In this document: positions 40,061 through 52,163 of the stretch, piece after piece
Position numbering within the stretch: position 1 is the first letter of the stretch
Layout: each line of letters starts with the position of its first letter
NCBI RefSeq assembly: GCF_900109775.1
Contig: NZ_FOAX01000001.1
Span: 682,001 to 746,000, forward strand
DNA from: Pseudoxanthomonas sp. GM95
GTDB taxonomy: Bacteria; Pseudomonadota; Gammaproteobacteria; Xanthomonadales; Xanthomonadaceae
Direction of reading: 5' to 3'
DNA: 64,000 nt
Position numbers and translations under genes: made by a program
Notes under the pieces: model-generated
What the model saw: only the letters and a program-made list of their open reading frames with translations
Told to the model about the DNA's origin: nothing
Databases searched by the model: none

Positions 40061-40100
40061 CTTGCAACGCTTCAACAATGGCCCCATAACGGGGCCATTG
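40061..40100 (+). promoter_or_regulatory. Candidate heat-shock (sigma-32) promoter of lon overlapping a hairpin
   Basis: CTTGCA (40061-40066) and CCCCATAA (40082-40089) are 15 bases apart, close to the sigma-32 pattern CTTGAA-N13-17-CCCCATNT, and lie about 75 bases before the lon start. The -10 element is part of a perfect ten-base-pair hairpin (CAATGGCCCC, 40076-40085, with GGGGCCATTG, 40091-40100) that lacks a T-tract. Confidence 0.5.
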
Positions 40101-40163
40101 GCATATTTGCGGTACCGGTTTTCGTTGTCGCCGATTGCCCCCTGACCTCTTTCTGGAGCCCCC

Positions 40164-42608
<2,445 letters not shown>

Positions 42609-42669
42609 CTTGATGCGGTTCATGTACCCTAAAACGCGCTGAAACCCGCGCCGTTATTGGGTTTTTTGG

Positions 42670-42698
42670 TTGCGATACCGGGGTGTCGCTGGTATAAA
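42670..42698 (+). promoter_or_regulatory. Sigma-70-like promoter of hup
   Basis: TTGCGA (42670-42675) and TATAAA (42693-42698) are separated by 17 bases, a good match to the vegetative consensus, about 120 bases before the HU start. It lies in the 209-base gap between lon and hup, so hup can be transcribed separately from lon. Confidence 0.65.
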
Positions 42699-42817
42699 AG
42701 CCGCACCCCGCGGGGGCCTGCCCAAGGCCTCCGGACAGGGATCCAGCCGGCCCGCTGCGGCGCAAGCCCCGGGCCGGTCACTCATTCAGCGGTTCCCTAC
42801 CGCACATGGAGTAATCA

Positions 42818-43090
42818 ATGAACAAAGCCGAATTGATCGAGGCCGTTGCCGGTCGTTGCGAACTGAGCAAGGCCGATTCCACCCGCGCCGTCGACGCCGT
42901 CGTCGCCAGCATCACCGAAGCCCTGAAGGGCGGCGACTCGGTCACCATCGTTGGCTTCGGCACCTTCCAGGTCCGTGGTCGCGCTGCCCGTACGGGCCGC
43001 AATCCGAAGACCGGCGAGAACATCGAAATCGCCGCTTCGAAAAATCCTGCATTCAAGGCTGGTAAGGCTCTGAAGGACGCGGTAAACTAA
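42818..43090 (+). CDS. hup: DNA-binding protein HU-beta
   Basis: A 90-residue histone-like protein. The helical N-terminus ([13 protein letters not shown]) dimerises; [12 protein letters not shown] and the beta-arm segment [15 protein letters not shown] contain the conserved GFGTF and the RNP tip that bends DNA. It compacts the nucleoid. Following lon is the usual place for hupB. It ends shortly before a tRNA-Val gene. Confidence 0.97.
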   Translation: MNKAELIEAVAGRCELSKADSTRAVDAVVASITEALKGGDSVTIVGFGTFQVRGRAARTGRNPKTGENIEIAASKNPAFKAGKALKDAVN

Positions 43091-43106
43091 TCCGCTCAGC
43101 TCGCCA

Positions 43107-43181
43107 GGGTGCTTAGCTCAGCGGTAGAGCGTCTCCTTTACACGGAGAGGGTCGGGGGTTCGAAACCCTCAGCACCCACCA
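43107..43181 (+). tRNA. tRNA-Val (anticodon TAC)
   Basis: Acceptor GGGTGCT / AGCACCC, anticodon loop TTTACAC, T-loop TTCGAAA, encoded CCA. First of three plus-strand tRNA genes after hup. Confidence 0.96.
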
Positions 43182-43206
43182 AGCACCAGAGCAAGATTTC
43201 AAGTGC

Positions 43207-43283
43207 GGAGTGGTAGTTCAGTTGGTTAGAATGCTGGCCTGTCACGCCGGAGGTCGCGGGTTCGAGTCCCGTCCACTCCGCCA
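43207..43283 (+). tRNA. tRNA-Asp (anticodon GTC), copy 1
   Basis: Acceptor GGAGTGG / CCACTCC, anticodon loop CTGTCAC with GTC, T-loop TTCGAGT, discriminator G and encoded CCA. Identical to the copy at 43364-43440, including the CCAGTTACAAAAA that follows. Confidence 0.96.
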
Positions 43284-43290
43284 GTTACAA

Positions 43291-43320
43291 AAAGCCCCCG
43301 AGCGATTGGGGGCTTTGTTT
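43291..43320 (+). terminator. Terminator between the two tRNA-Asp genes
   Basis: AAAGCCCCC (43291-43299) pairs with GGGGGCTTT (43308-43316), followed by GTTTT. It ends the first tRNA unit, so the second tRNA-Asp may have its own promoter. Confidence 0.8.
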
Positions 43321-43363
43321 TCCCAGGGTGACAACTGGGTGTTGTCTCCAAGCTTCAAAGCGC

Positions 43364-43440
43364 GGAGTGGTAGTTCAGTTGGTTAGAATGCTGGCCTGTC
43401 ACGCCGGAGGTCGCGGGTTCGAGTCCCGTCCACTCCGCCA
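43364..43440 (+). tRNA. tRNA-Asp (anticodon GTC), copy 2
   Basis: Identical in sequence to the first tRNA-Asp, 81 bases further on, and also followed by CAGTTACAAAAA. A local duplication. Confidence 0.96.
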
Positions 43441-43449
43441 GTTACAAAA

Positions 43450-43485
43450 AACGCCCGTCGGTAATCCCGGCGGGCGTTTTCTTTT
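43450..43485 (+). terminator. Terminator after tRNA-Asp copy 2
   Basis: AAACGCCCG (43449-43457) pairs with CGGGCGTTT (43471-43479), then TCTTTT. Confidence 0.8.
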
Positions 43486-43581
43486 GGCTGACCGTTATGA
43501 CCGATACGCAGGCCGCGGCGTCGAACTGCGCGTGGAACCACGCTAAACTGCGCGGCTTGCCTCACCAGACGTAACGACACG

Positions 43582-45552
43582 ATGCTGCAGACACTTCGCG
43601 AAAAGACCTCAGGCTGGATCGCCACCGTGGTGATGGGCTTGCTGATCATTCCGTTCGCCTTCGTCGGCGTGAACGAATACATGGGCAGCGGTCCGGATAC
43701 GGCCGTGGCCACGGTCAAGGCGCCGCCGTCGTGGTGGTCGTCCGCACCGGCATGGTGGCCGGTGTCGATGGCCTGGCAGCATGCCGATGTCAGCGTGCAG
43801 GATTTCCAGATGGCGCTGCGCAACGAGCGTCAGCGTCAGCAGGCGCAGCAGGGCGAAGCCTTCGATGCGCGCGAGTTCGATTCGGTCGACAACAAGCGCA
43901 AGATTCTCGACGGCCTGGTTGATCGCAAGGTGGTGGAGCTGTCCGCCAAGCGCAACGGTGTGGCGATCAGCGATGCCGCGCTGCGCGAGGCGATTGCAGC
44001 CGATCCGAATTTCCAGGTGAGCGGCAAGTTCGACAGCGCCACCTATGCCGCGCTGCTGGCGCAGCAGGGCCTCACGCCGACGACCTACCAGCAGCAGGCG
44101 CGCGACGACATGACGATCTCGCTGGTGCCGCAGGCGCTGGCGCAGTCGGGCTTCGTCACCGACAAGCAGATGGACCAGGTGTTCGCGATGCTGGGCGAAA
44201 CGCGCGACGTGACGCTGGCTTCGCTGCCGCCCGCCGCGCCGGACACCGCGCCGGTCAGCGATGACCAGGCCAAGCAGTGGTACGACGCGCATCGCACTTC
44301 TTTCCGCAAGCCCGAGCAGGTGAGCGTGGAGTTCGTCGAAGTCGACGCCGACAAGCTGCCGCCCGCACCGGCGGTAGACGAAGCCGAACTGCGCAAGCGC
44401 TACGACGCGGACAAGACGCGCTTCTCCAGCGAGCAGCGCATGGCCTCGCACATCCTGATCGCCGTGCCGGCCGGTGCCGATGCGGCCACGCAGAAGGCGG
44501 CCGAGGACAAGGCGACCAAGCTGGCGGCCGAAGCCAAGGCGCCGGGTGCCGACTTCGCTGCACTGGCCAAGGCCAATTCGCAGGATCCGGGTTCGGCCGA
44601 AAACGGCGGTGACCTGGGCTGGGTGAGCCGCGGCATGATGGTGGCGCCGTTCGAAGAAGCGCTGTTCGCCATCGCCAAGCCGGGCGATGTGGTCGGCCCG
44701 ATCAAGACCGAGTTCGGCTATCACGTGATCAAGCTGGCGCAGGTCAAGGGCGAAGCCGGCAAGCCGTTCGAGGAAGTGCGCGACCAGCTGGCCACCGAGG
44801 CCAACAAGGAAGCGGCGACCCGCCATTACAACGATATCGCCGGCAAACTGGTCAGCGCGACGCTGGATAATCCCGATTCGCTCAACGCCGGCGCGCAGGC
44901 TGCGGGCCTGCAAGTGCAGAAGGCCGGTCCGTTCTCGGCCGCCGATGCGCCAGGCCTGCTGTCCAACGCCGCGGTGCTGCGCAATGTGTTCGACGAACAG
45001 CAGATCGCCGATCGCACCGCCAGCCAGTTGATCAAGGTCGACGACACGCACAGCCTGGTCGTGCGCGTGACCGATCACAGCCCGGCTGCCGATCAGCCGC
45101 TGGACAAGGTCAAGGAACAGGTCATCGCCGCGGTGCGTGCCGACCGTGCCAGCAAGGCGGCCGCTGCGCAGGCCGATGCTGTGCTGGCACGCGTCAACAA
45201 GGGCGAGGCGCTCAAGGCGATCGCCGATGCGGAGAAGTTCCAGTCGGGCCAGATTCCGGCGATGCCGCGCGGCGCGCCGATTCCCTCGCAGAAGGGCAAC
45301 GAGGCGCTGTTCGCCGCGCCTGCGCCGGCAGAAGGCAAGGTCTCGGCCGGCAAGGTGAAGCTGGAAAACGGCAGCTTTGTGGTCTTCACGATCGACAAGG
45401 TCAATCCGGGCGACGCCAGCAAGATGCAGGACGCGCAGCGTGACCAGCTGCTCCAGCAGATCACCCAGCTCTACGCCGGCGCCGACGTGCAGGATTTCGT
45501 CACCGCCACGCGCAAGCAGTTCAAGATCGAAGTGCACGAAGACCGGCTGTAA
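43582..45552 (+). CDS. ppiD: Periplasmic folding chaperone PpiD (parvulin-type)
   Basis: A 656-residue inner-membrane-anchored chaperone. One membrane helix (about 12-32, [19 protein letters not shown]) is followed by a SurA-like N-terminal domain and one parvulin domain (about 285-385, from ASHILIAVP to GYHVIKL), then a C-terminal chaperone region. It assists newly translocated proteins near the Sec translocon. The early segment [13 protein letters not shown] is a tryptophan-rich insert I associate with the Xanthomonas form. It follows the tRNA cluster and is convergent with fabI. Confidence 0.92.
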   Translation: MLQTLREKTSGWIATVVMGLLIIPFAFVGVNEYMGSGPDTAVATVKAPPSWWSSAPAWWPVSMAWQHADVSVQDFQMALRNERQRQQAQQGEAFDAREFDSVDNKRKILDGLVDRKVVELSAKRNGVAISDAALREAIAADPNFQVSGKFDSATYAALLAQQGLTPTTYQQQARDDMTISLVPQALAQSGFVTDKQMDQVFAMLGETRDVTLASLPPAAPDTAPVSDDQAKQWYDAHRTSFRKPEQVSVEFVEVDADKLPPAPAVDEAELRKRYDADKTRFSSEQRMASHILIAVPAGADAATQKAAEDKATKLAAEAKAPGADFAALAKANSQDPGSAENGGDLGWVSRGMMVAPFEEALFAIAKPGDVVGPIKTEFGYHVIKLAQVKGEAGKPFEEVRDQLATEANKEAATRHYNDIAGKLVSATLDNPDSLNAGAQAAGLQVQKAGPFSAADAPGLLSNAAVLRNVFDEQQIADRTASQLIKVDDTHSLVVRVTDHSPAADQPLDKVKEQVIAAVRADRASKAAAAQADAVLARVNKGEALKAIADAEKFQSGQIPAMPRGAPIPSQKGNEALFAAPAPAEGKVSAGKVKLENGSFVVFTIDKVNPGDASKMQDAQRDQLLQQITQLYAGADVQDFVTATRKQFKIEVHEDRL

Positions 45553-45570
45553 GCCCGCACCTCGCGAAAC

Positions 45571-45605
45571 AAAAAACCGCGCCTCAACGGCGCGGTTTTT
45601 CTTTG
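45571..45605. terminator. Bidirectional terminator between ppiD and fabI
   Basis: AAAAACCGCGCC and GGCGCGGTTTTT form a twelve-base-pair stem with a TCAAC loop; T-tracts occur on both strands. It serves both convergent genes. Confidence 0.9.
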
Positions 45606-45624
45606 TGCGCATGCCAGCCGCGGA

Positions 45625-46416
45625 TCAATCGCCGTCGATGCCACTCATCCCAAGGATGTTGTAGCCGGCATCAACGTAGGTGACTTCGCCGGTAATGCCG
45701 GCGGCCAGGTCCGAGCAGAGGAAGGCCGCGGTGTTGCCGACGTCTTCGATCGAGACATTGCGCCGCAGGGGCGCGTGTTCCTCGACATAGCTCAAGGTCT
45801 TGCGGAAGCCGGCAATGCCCGAGGCGGCCGGGGTCTTGATCGGGCCGGCGGAGATCGCGTTGACGCGCGTGCCTTCCGGGCCGAGGTTGAGCGCCAGGTA
45901 GCGCACCGTGGCTTCCAGGCTGGCCTTGGCCACGCCCATTACGTTGTAGTTGCGCAGGGCGCGCGTGGCGCCGAGATAGCTGAGCGTGAGGATGGCGCCG
46001 TGCTGGTCCTGCATCAGCGGTCGCGCGGCCTGGGACAGCGCGGCCAGCGAATAAGCGGAGATGTCGTGGGCCTGGATGAAGTTCTCGCGCGTGAGCCCGT
46101 CGAGGAACTCGCCGGCGATGGCTTCGCGCTGGGCATAGGCAATCGCGTGGACCAGGACATCCAGCCCATCCCAATGCTCGGCCAGCGCGTCGAAGCAGGC
46201 GCTGATCTGCGCATCGTCGGCCACGTCCAGCGGCAGCACGATCTGGCTGGCGAAGCGCGCCGCGGCCTGCTCCACGCGCGGCTTGAACTTGTCGTTCTGA
46301 TAAGTGAATGCCAGCTCCGCGCCTTCGCGGTACATCGCTTCTGCGATGCCCCAGGCGATGGACCGATCCGAGGCGATGCCGGTGATCAGCACGCGCTTGC
46401 CTTGCAGGAAACCCAT
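45625..46416 (-). CDS. fabI: Enoyl-[acyl-carrier-protein] reductase (NADH) FabI
   Basis: A 263-residue short-chain dehydrogenase-type enoyl-ACP reductase, catalysing the last step of each fatty-acid elongation cycle. It starts [23 protein letters not shown] (cofactor site), and shows the active-site tyrosines and lysine in LSYLGATRA and [10 protein letters not shown]. The ATG at 46416 was chosen over a frame seven codons longer. This is the triclosan-type FabI rather than the larger FabV found in several Xanthomonas species. Confidence 0.94.
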   Translation of the reverse strand: MGFLQGKRVLITGIASDRSIAWGIAEAMYREGAELAFTYQNDKFKPRVEQAAARFASQIVLPLDVADDAQISACFDALAEHWDGLDVLVHAIAYAQREAIAGEFLDGLTRENFIQAHDISAYSLAALSQAARPLMQDQHGAILTLSYLGATRALRNYNVMGVAKASLEATVRYLALNLGPEGTRVNAISAGPIKTPAASGIAGFRKTLSYVEEHAPLRRNVSIEDVGNTAAFLCSDLAAGITGEVTYVDAGYNILGMSGIDGD

Positions 46417-46486
46417 TGCACCTACTCGCAGGAACACACGGTCCCTAGTGTGCCATCCGCCTTCAGATGCGGGTGGCCACGCCGTC

Positions 46487-47722
46487 TCAGCGCGATGGAT
46501 CGGACACGATCAAGACCATGCCGGGTTTGATGATCGCGCGCGCCTTGAGCTTGTTCCATTTCAGTAATTGCTGGGTGCGCACGCCATAGCGCCGCGCGAT
46601 GGTGGAGAGCGTGTCGCCACGCACCACTTTGTGTGAAGCATCGGTGTCGTCGGCCGCGCGCCGGGTAAGGAAGGGCGCGTCGGCATCGCCGTTGTTGGGG
46701 CCGTCGTCCTGCCCACCGATCAGGTCCGAAGCGGAAATCCTCGGCGATGCGCCGTTGGGCGCGGGCGCCAGCACCCACAGCGATCCGCCAGCCGGTGCGC
46801 TGCGCATGCGCGAGAGCGCGGGATTGAGGCCGGCGAGCTGGTCGGCATCGTGGCCTTCGCGCTGCGCCCAGGCCGAAAGGCTGCCGAAGTCCGACGGCAG
46901 TTCCAGCGGCTGCAGGCGCGGCACCGGACGTTGCAGGGCGGTGAGCCAGGACGGCTGATCGCCGGCCTGTTCCAGGCTGCAGGCCAAGGCGTGGAGTTTT
47001 TCCACGTAGGCGGTCGTGGTCTTGGACAGGCCGCGCAGCTGCGTCGGGTGTGCGTTGCCGGCGCTGACGCCTGCGCGCTGCATCGCCTGCAGCACGCGGT
47101 TCTCGCCCGCGTTGTAGGCCATCACCGCCAGGCGCCAGTCGCCGCCGAACATGCCGTGCAAGGTCTTGAGGTAGCGCACCGCCGCCTGGGTGGAATCCAC
47201 AGGCGACAGGCGGCCGTCGTAGCCGCGGCGCATGCGCACGCCGTGGTTGCGCGCGGTCAGCGAGACGAACTGCCACAGCCCGGCCGGGCCGGCGCTGCTG
47301 CTGACGCCAGGGTGGTAGCCGCTTTCGACGAATGGGATCAGGGCGAACTCGGTCGGCAGGTCGGCATCGCGCATCACGCCGACCACGTAGCCGAACAGCG
47401 GCAGGATGTCGTCCTCGCGATCGGCCAGGCGCTCGGGCGCGTGGCTGAAGTGGCGCTGCCACTTGGCGTCGGTCGATTGCGGCTGGCAGTCGGGATCGGC
47501 CAGGCCGTCGCGGAACTGCCGGTAGATCAGCGCGCCATCGAGCATGTCCGGCGGCAAGACCGGCGCGAGCAGCCCGTTGGGCGATGCCGCAGTGCTGTCG
47601 TCGGTACTTTGCGGCGCATCGGGCGTGGGCGCGATGGCGCCGGCGACCTCGGCCTGCGCCCACGCGGTGGGCGTGCTGCCGGCCAACGCCAGCAGGCACA
47701 GGGCCCGGCGCAGGCGCCTCAT
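46487..47722 (-). CDS. Membrane-bound lytic murein transglycosylase with LysM domain (MltD-like)
   Basis: A 411-residue exported enzyme that cleaves peptidoglycan glycan strands. A signal peptide (about 1-23) is followed by an SLT domain with the catalytic Glu in [14 protein letters not shown] and the [10 protein letters not shown] and YNAGENRV motifs, and a C-terminal LysM repeat ([16 protein letters not shown]) for peptidoglycan binding. There is no clear lipobox. The ATG overlaps the gloB stop (ATGA), as in the gloB-mltD neighbourhood of other gammaproteobacteria. Confidence 0.9.
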   Translation of the reverse strand: MRRLRRALCLLALAGSTPTAWAQAEVAGAIAPTPDAPQSTDDSTAASPNGLLAPVLPPDMLDGALIYRQFRDGLADPDCQPQSTDAKWQRHFSHAPERLADREDDILPLFGYVVGVMRDADLPTEFALIPFVESGYHPGVSSSAGPAGLWQFVSLTARNHGVRMRRGYDGRLSPVDSTQAAVRYLKTLHGMFGGDWRLAVMAYNAGENRVLQAMQRAGVSAGNAHPTQLRGLSKTTTAYVEKLHALACSLEQAGDQPSWLTALQRPVPRLQPLELPSDFGSLSAWAQREGHDADQLAGLNPALSRMRSAPAGGSLWVLAPAPNGASPRISASDLIGGQDDGPNNGDADAPFLTRRAADDTDASHKVVRGDTLSTIARRYGVRTQQLLKWNKLKARAIIKPGMVLIVSDPSR

Positions 47723-48495
47723 GCGCGGAAGCCGTCCTTCCACCGGCGCAGGCCGGCAAAGGTGTCGATCCGATCGGCTGCAGTGGCCTGCAGCCAGGTA
47801 TCCACCGACTGGGCGACTTCGGGTACGTCCACGCGCAGGAACGGGTTGGTTGCCCGCTCGGTCGCCAGGCTGACCGGCAGGGTCGAGTGGCCGCCGGCGC
47901 GCAGCGTGCGCACCTCTGCGGCACGCGCTTGCAAGGCTGCGTTGCCGGGTTCCACCGCCAGCGCGAAGGCCGCGTTGGACTGGGTGTACTCGTGGCCGCA
48001 GCAGATCGGGGTGTCGTCGGGCAGGGCGGCCAGCGTCTCCAGCGAGGCCAGCATCTGCGCCGGCGTGCCTTCGAACAGGCGTCCGCAGCCCAGGCTGAAC
48101 AAGGTGTCGCCTGAAAACAGCTCGCCGCCCGGCGCCTGCCGATGGAACGCGACATGGGTGCGCGTGTGGCCCGGCACGAAGATCGCCTTGAAGGTCATGC
48201 CGGCCGCTTCGAACACTTCGCCATCGGCCACCTTGTGGGTCGCGGTGGTGATGCGTTCATCGTCGGCGGCGATCACCGGCAGGTCCGGCCACTTTTCGAG
48301 CAGGCCAGCGACACCGCCGATGTGGTCGTCGTGATGATGGGTCAGCAGCACTGCGGCGGGCTTCAAGCCCTGCTGCGCGGCGGCCAGGACCGGGGCGGCA
48401 TCGCCCGGATCCACGATCACCGCGCCTCCTTCGTCGCTGGTCAGTACCCAGATGTAGTTGTCGTCGAAGGCGGTCAGCGCGGAAAGACTTGGCAT
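47719..48495 (-). CDS. gloB: Hydroxyacylglutathione hydrolase (glyoxalase II)
   Basis: A 258-residue metallo-beta-lactamase-fold thioesterase that hydrolyses S-D-lactoylglutathione in methylglyoxal detoxification. The binuclear metal site THHHDDHIGG is at about residues 52-61; further ligands lie in VPGHTRTHVAF and GDTLFSLGCGR, and CGHEYTQSN matches the family. The ATG at 48495 (MPSLSALTAF) is the standard start. It is divergent from a methyltransferase gene 46 bases away. Confidence 0.94.
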   Translation of the reverse strand: MPSLSALTAFDDNYIWVLTSDEGGAVIVDPGDAAPVLAAAQQGLKPAAVLLTHHHDDHIGGVAGLLEKWPDLPVIAADDERITTATHKVADGEVFEAAGMTFKAIFVPGHTRTHVAFHRQAPGGELFSGDTLFSLGCGRLFEGTPAQMLASLETLAALPDDTPICCGHEYTQSNAAFALAVEPGNAALQARAAEVRTLRAGGHSTLPVSLATERATNPFLRVDVPEVAQSVDTWLQATAADRIDTFAGLRRWKDGFRA

Positions 48496-48541
48496 GGGGC
48501 TCGGTCGGCAGACGCGGGGGCGTCCTCTACAATCCCCGACC

Positions 48542-49177
48542 ATGCCTGCCGCTGCCTCCCACCGTCAACCCGAGCCACTGGCGTGGTTCGGTACGCCCGA
48601 CGGCCAGCGCCTGCTGGCGGCCGAGCAGCAGGCCATCGCGCCGATCCTGGCCGCCAAGGCCGCCACGCCGACGCTTTGGCTGCATCCAGGCAGCACGGCC
48701 GGGGTGTCGGTGGTGCCGGCCGGGCTGTCGCTGCGGGCCAGCGGCATCGGCTTCGACGGCCCGCTGCGCTGTGGCGCGGCGCTGCCGCTGGCCTCGGACA
48801 GCTTCAGCGCGGTGGTCCTGCAGCACGTGCCGGAAAACGGCGCCCGTGCGCTGTTGGACGAATGCGCGCGCGTGCTGGAACCGGGCGGCCGGCTATGGCT
48901 GTTCACCCTCAACCCGGTCAGCCCGTACCGGCTGCGCTGGCGCCGCACCGGGCTGTCGATCCGTGGCCCCGGGCGCTGGCGCCGTTACCTGCAGGCCAGC
49001 GGCCTGGACTGCAGCGCGCACACGCCGCAGTGGCTCGGCCCGGCCTGGCGCAACGGCACCCGTTCGCCCGAGCTGATGCGCGCGGTGTGCCTGCTGCAGG
49101 CCGACAAGCGCGGCGCCGACCTCATCCTCACCCCCGCACGCCCGACCCGCTGGCAGGGCGGGGCGGTGCCTGCATGA
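48542..49177 (+). CDS. YafS-like SAM-dependent methyltransferase
   Basis: A 211-residue class I methyltransferase-like protein, in the position of E. coli yafS between gloB and rnhA. The post-I and motif IV regions are recognisable ([38 protein letters not shown]), but the glycine-rich motif I is degenerate ([11 protein letters not shown]), so SAM binding may be altered. The target is unknown. The ATG at 48542 lies at the boundary of the divergent promoter region with gloB. Confidence 0.8.
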   Translation: MPAAASHRQPEPLAWFGTPDGQRLLAAEQQAIAPILAAKAATPTLWLHPGSTAGVSVVPAGLSLRASGIGFDGPLRCGAALPLASDSFSAVVLQHVPENGARALLDECARVLEPGGRLWLFTLNPVSPYRLRWRRTGLSIRGPGRWRRYLQASGLDCSAHTPQWLGPAWRNGTRSPELMRAVCLLQADKRGADLILTPARPTRWQGGAVPA

Positions 49178-49190
49178 CGCACGAGACTCC

Positions 49191-49649
49191 ATGAAACAGA
49201 TCACCATCAACGCCGATGGCTCCTGCCTGGGCAATCCGGGTCCCGGCGGCTGGGCTGCGCTGCTGCGCTTCGGCACGATCGAGCGCGAGCTTTCCGGCGG
49301 CCAGGCCCACACCACCAACAACCAGATGGAGCTGATGGCCGCCATCATGGCGCTGGAAGCCCTCACCGAGTCCTGCCAGGTCACCCTGGTCACCGACTCG
49401 CAGTACGTGCGCCAGGGCATCACCGAATGGATGCCCGGCTGGATCCGCAAGAACTGGAAGACCGCCGGCGGCGGCGCGGTCAAGAACCGCGAGCTGTGGG
49501 AGCGCCTGCAGGCGGCCACGCTGCGCCACAAGATCGACTGGCGCTGGGTGAAAGGACATTCGGGCGATCCCGACAACGAACGCGTGGACACGCTGGCGCG
49601 CGACCAAGCCATCGCCATCCGCGATGGCGTGCCGCTGCCGAGCGCATGA
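49191..49649 (+). CDS. rnhA: Ribonuclease HI
   Basis: A 152-residue enzyme that degrades RNA in RNA-DNA hybrids. The DEDD catalytic residues are visible: Asp in [12 protein letters not shown], Glu in NQMELMAAI, Asp in [10 protein letters not shown] and Asp near GDPDNERVD, with the loop His in KGHSGD. Its stop overlaps the next gene's start (ATGA). Confidence 0.97.
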   Translation: MKQITINADGSCLGNPGPGGWAALLRFGTIERELSGGQAHTTNNQMELMAAIMALEALTESCQVTLVTDSQYVRQGITEWMPGWIRKNWKTAGGGAVKNRELWERLQAATLRHKIDWRWVKGHSGDPDNERVDTLARDQAIAIRDGVPLPSA

Positions 49650-50206
49650 GTCACGCCGAGCACGCACCGAAACCGAACGCGCTGGTCCTGCGCACGCCAC
49701 GACTGGAACTGCATCCGCTGACAGAAAGCGATCGCGATGCGGCGCTGATGCTGGCCGTACTCAACGACCCCGATTTCGTCCACCACGTCCGCGACAGCGG
49801 CGTGCGCGATCTGGAACAAGCCCGCGCTGCCGTGCGCACCGGGCCGATGGTCTATCGCCAGGCCAACGGCCTCGGGATGTGCCGGGTGACCGAGACCGGC
49901 ACCGATCGCGACCTCGGCCAGATCGGCATCGTCACCCGCGATTGGCTTCCGGGTGCGGACCTGGGCTACGGCTTCCTGCCGATGGGGCGCGGGCAGGGCT
50001 ACGCGGTGGAGGCCGGGCGCGCGGTGCTGGATTACGCGCGCCGCGTGTTGGCGTTGCCGTGCCTGCTGGCGATCGTGTCCCCGGCCAATGCGCCGTCGCA
50101 GGCGGTGCTGGGCAAGCTCGGCTTCGGGTTTGAGACAATGACGCAGCTGCCGGGCACCGACAAAGCCCTGCAGCTGTATTCCATCGATTTGCAGAAGGAC
50201 CCCTAG
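49646..50206 (+). CDS. GNAT-family acetyltransferase (RimJ/RimL type)
   Basis: A 186-residue GNAT protein. It opens with [20 protein letters not shown], characteristic of the RimJ/RimL subgroup, and carries the acetyl-CoA loop [11 protein letters not shown] and the C-terminal [11 protein letters not shown]. The acceptor is unknown. It is coupled to rnhA by an ATGA overlap and ends three bases before dnaQ, so it sits inside the widely conserved rnhA-dnaQ pair. Confidence 0.88.
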   Translation: MSHAEHAPKPNALVLRTPRLELHPLTESDRDAALMLAVLNDPDFVHHVRDSGVRDLEQARAAVRTGPMVYRQANGLGMCRVTETGTDRDLGQIGIVTRDWLPGADLGYGFLPMGRGQGYAVEAGRAVLDYARRVLALPCLLAIVSPANAPSQAVLGKLGFGFETMTQLPGTDKALQLYSIDLQKDP

Positions 50207-50209
50207 GCC

Positions 50210-50962
50210 ATGCGCCAGATCATCCTGGACACCGAAACCACCGGCCTTGAGTGGAAGAAGGGCAACCGCGTCGTCGAAATCGGCTGCGTGGAATTGGTCG
50301 AGCGCCGTCCCAGCGGCCGCAATTTCCACAAGTACCTCAAGCCCGATTGCGAGTTCGAGCAGGGCGCGCAGGAAGTCACAGGCCTGACCCTGGAATTCCT
50401 GGCCGACAAGCCTGCGTTCGAAGAGATCGTCGAGGAGTTCCTGGCGTACATCGAAGGCGCCGAGGTCATCATCCACAACGCGTCCTTCGACGTGGGCTTC
50501 CTGGATAGCGAGCTGTCGCGCTTCGGCGATCGGTTCGGCCGTTTCGCCGATCACTGCACGGTGGTCGATACCCTGGCGATGGCGCGCGCGCGCTTCCCGG
50601 GCCAGCGCAATTCGCTCGATGCGCTGTGCAAGCGCCTGGGCGTGGACAACACCCATCGCCACCTGCACGGCGGCCTGCTCGACGCGCAGATCCTGGCCGA
50701 TGTCTATATCGCCCTGACCTCGGGCCAGGAGGAGATCGGTTTCGGCTCGCTGGATGAAGACGGCGGGCAGGTGGCCGTCGTGCGCCACGCCTTCGATGCC
50801 AGCAACGTCGGCCTGCGCGCGCAGGTCGCCCCGACCGCCGGCGAGCTGGAAGCCCACGCCAAGCGCCTGGACAAGCTGCGCAGCAAGGGCGGCGGGAGTT
50901 GCCTGTGGGATCTGATCGAGACGCCGCCGGCACCGATGGAAGTCACCACCGCGAGCGCCTGA
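50210..50962 (+). CDS. dnaQ: DNA polymerase III epsilon subunit (3'-5' proofreading exonuclease)
   Basis: A 250-residue DEDDh exonuclease. Motif I is LDTETTGLEW, motif II HNASFDVGFLD, motif III the His and Asp of HRHLHGGLLDAQILADV. The C-terminal segment after about residue 190 binds the polymerase alpha subunit. It begins three bases after the GNAT stop and is probably co-transcribed with rnhA. Confidence 0.96.
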   Translation: MRQIILDTETTGLEWKKGNRVVEIGCVELVERRPSGRNFHKYLKPDCEFEQGAQEVTGLTLEFLADKPAFEEIVEEFLAYIEGAEVIIHNASFDVGFLDSELSRFGDRFGRFADHCTVVDTLAMARARFPGQRNSLDALCKRLGVDNTHRHLHGGLLDAQILADVYIALTSGQEEIGFGSLDEDGGQVAVVRHAFDASNVGLRAQVAPTAGELEAHAKRLDKLRSKGGGSCLWDLIETPPAPMEVTTASA

Positions 50963-50987
50963 CGCGTCGCGGGGGCGAATCCGCTAC

Positions 50988-51692
50988 CTAGCTGCAGCGG
51001 ACCAGGATCGCGGTGACGTTGTCCGAGCCGCCGCCATCCAGTGCGGCGGCGATCAGCGTATCGACCAGTTCCTGCGCGCTGCAATCATCCTGGCGCAGGG
51101 CTTCGGCGATGCCGCGGTCGTCCACTTCCTCGGTCAGGCCATCGCTGCACAACAGCAGCTGCATACCCGGGCGCAGGTCGCCGGTGAGGGTTTCCACGTT
51201 GAGCTGGGCCGGATCGGTCACGCCCAGCGCCTGGGTCACTACGTTGCGGTGCGGATGCGAACGCGCCTGCTCGCTGGTCAGTGCGCCCTGGGCGATCAGC
51301 TCCTGCACGTAGCTGTGATCCTGGCTGAGCTGAGCCAGCTGGCCATCGCGCCACAGATAGGCGCGGCTGTCGCCGACCCACGCCACTTCGAAGCGATTGC
51401 CCTGCACGCGCGCCGCGACCACGGTGGTGCCCATCGGCAGCGAATCGTTGCGGCGTCGGGAAGTGCGGATGATTTCCTCATCGGCCACGCGGATGGCCTG
51501 GCCCAGGGTCTTGCCGTCGCGGATCTCGCGCACGATGGTTTCGCGCGCCAGCGCACTGGCGACTTCACCGCAGGCGTGACCGCCCATGCCGTCGGCGACC
51601 AACCACAAGCCCAGGTCGCTGTCGCCGTAATAGGTGTCTTCATTAAGGGCGCGCCGCAGACCAACATGGCTGAGGTGTCCAAACTCGATCAT
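50988..51692 (-). CDS. PP2C-type serine/threonine phosphatase (Stp-like)
   Basis: A 234-residue metal-dependent protein phosphatase. Metal-binding aspartates are in NEDTYYGDSD, LVADGMGGHACGE, CSDGLTEEV and GGSDNVTAIL. Relatives counteract Hanks-type kinases or work in type VI secretion and cell-envelope signalling; no kinase gene is adjacent. I placed the start at MIEFGHLSHVG (51692), which is the family N-terminus; the in-frame ATG at 51734 adds fourteen unrelated residues. Confidence 0.9.
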   Translation of the reverse strand: MIEFGHLSHVGLRRALNEDTYYGDSDLGLWLVADGMGGHACGEVASALARETIVREIRDGKTLGQAIRVADEEIIRTSRRRNDSLPMGTTVVAARVQGNRFEVAWVGDSRAYLWRDGQLAQLSQDHSYVQELIAQGALTSEQARSHPHRNVVTQALGVTDPAQLNVETLTGDLRPGMQLLLCSDGLTEEVDDRGIAEALRQDDCSAQELVDTLIAAALDGGGSDNVTAILVRCS

Positions 51693-51943
51693 GGCAACCC
51701 TGCGTAGCCTGTTTTCGTCTTCTAGGAACGCCATGATCGCGTCGAAGCGGACAGGTCACAAGCCGTGCTGCGTCATGAATCGCCTGGCCCGGCAAGGTGT
51801 GACCGGGTTTGTGTTTGGCAGCAGACGCGCGGCCCGGCAAACGGCGCGTATGCGAGGGTGCTTGTGGGCGATCGATCCGCCCCGTATCATGCGCAGCCCC
51901 GGAACGACCACCGGGGATCGCCTTCAACGGCGGTGCGACACCC

Positions 51944-52033
<90 letters not shown>

Positions 52034-52040
52034 ATTCCGC

Positions 52041-52070
52041 AGACGGCCCCGCAAGGGGCCGTCTGTTTTT
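52041..52070 (+). terminator. Terminator after tRNA-Ser(CGA)
   Basis: AGACGGCCCC (52041-52050), GCAA loop, GGGGCCGTCT (52055-52064), then GTTTTT. Confidence 0.88.
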
Positions 52071-52163
52071 GTGCGTTCGTCTTTCGAACGCGGCGCCTAC
52101 GGGTCGGGCGAGCGTCATGCCCGGGCCGTTAAACTGGGCGTCTCTTCATTGGCGGTGCGCACC

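Noticed and set aside
42640..42668. A lon terminator built on AACCC and GGGTTTTTT
   Set aside because: The stem has only five pairs with a loop of about eleven bases; too weak to list although the T-run is good.
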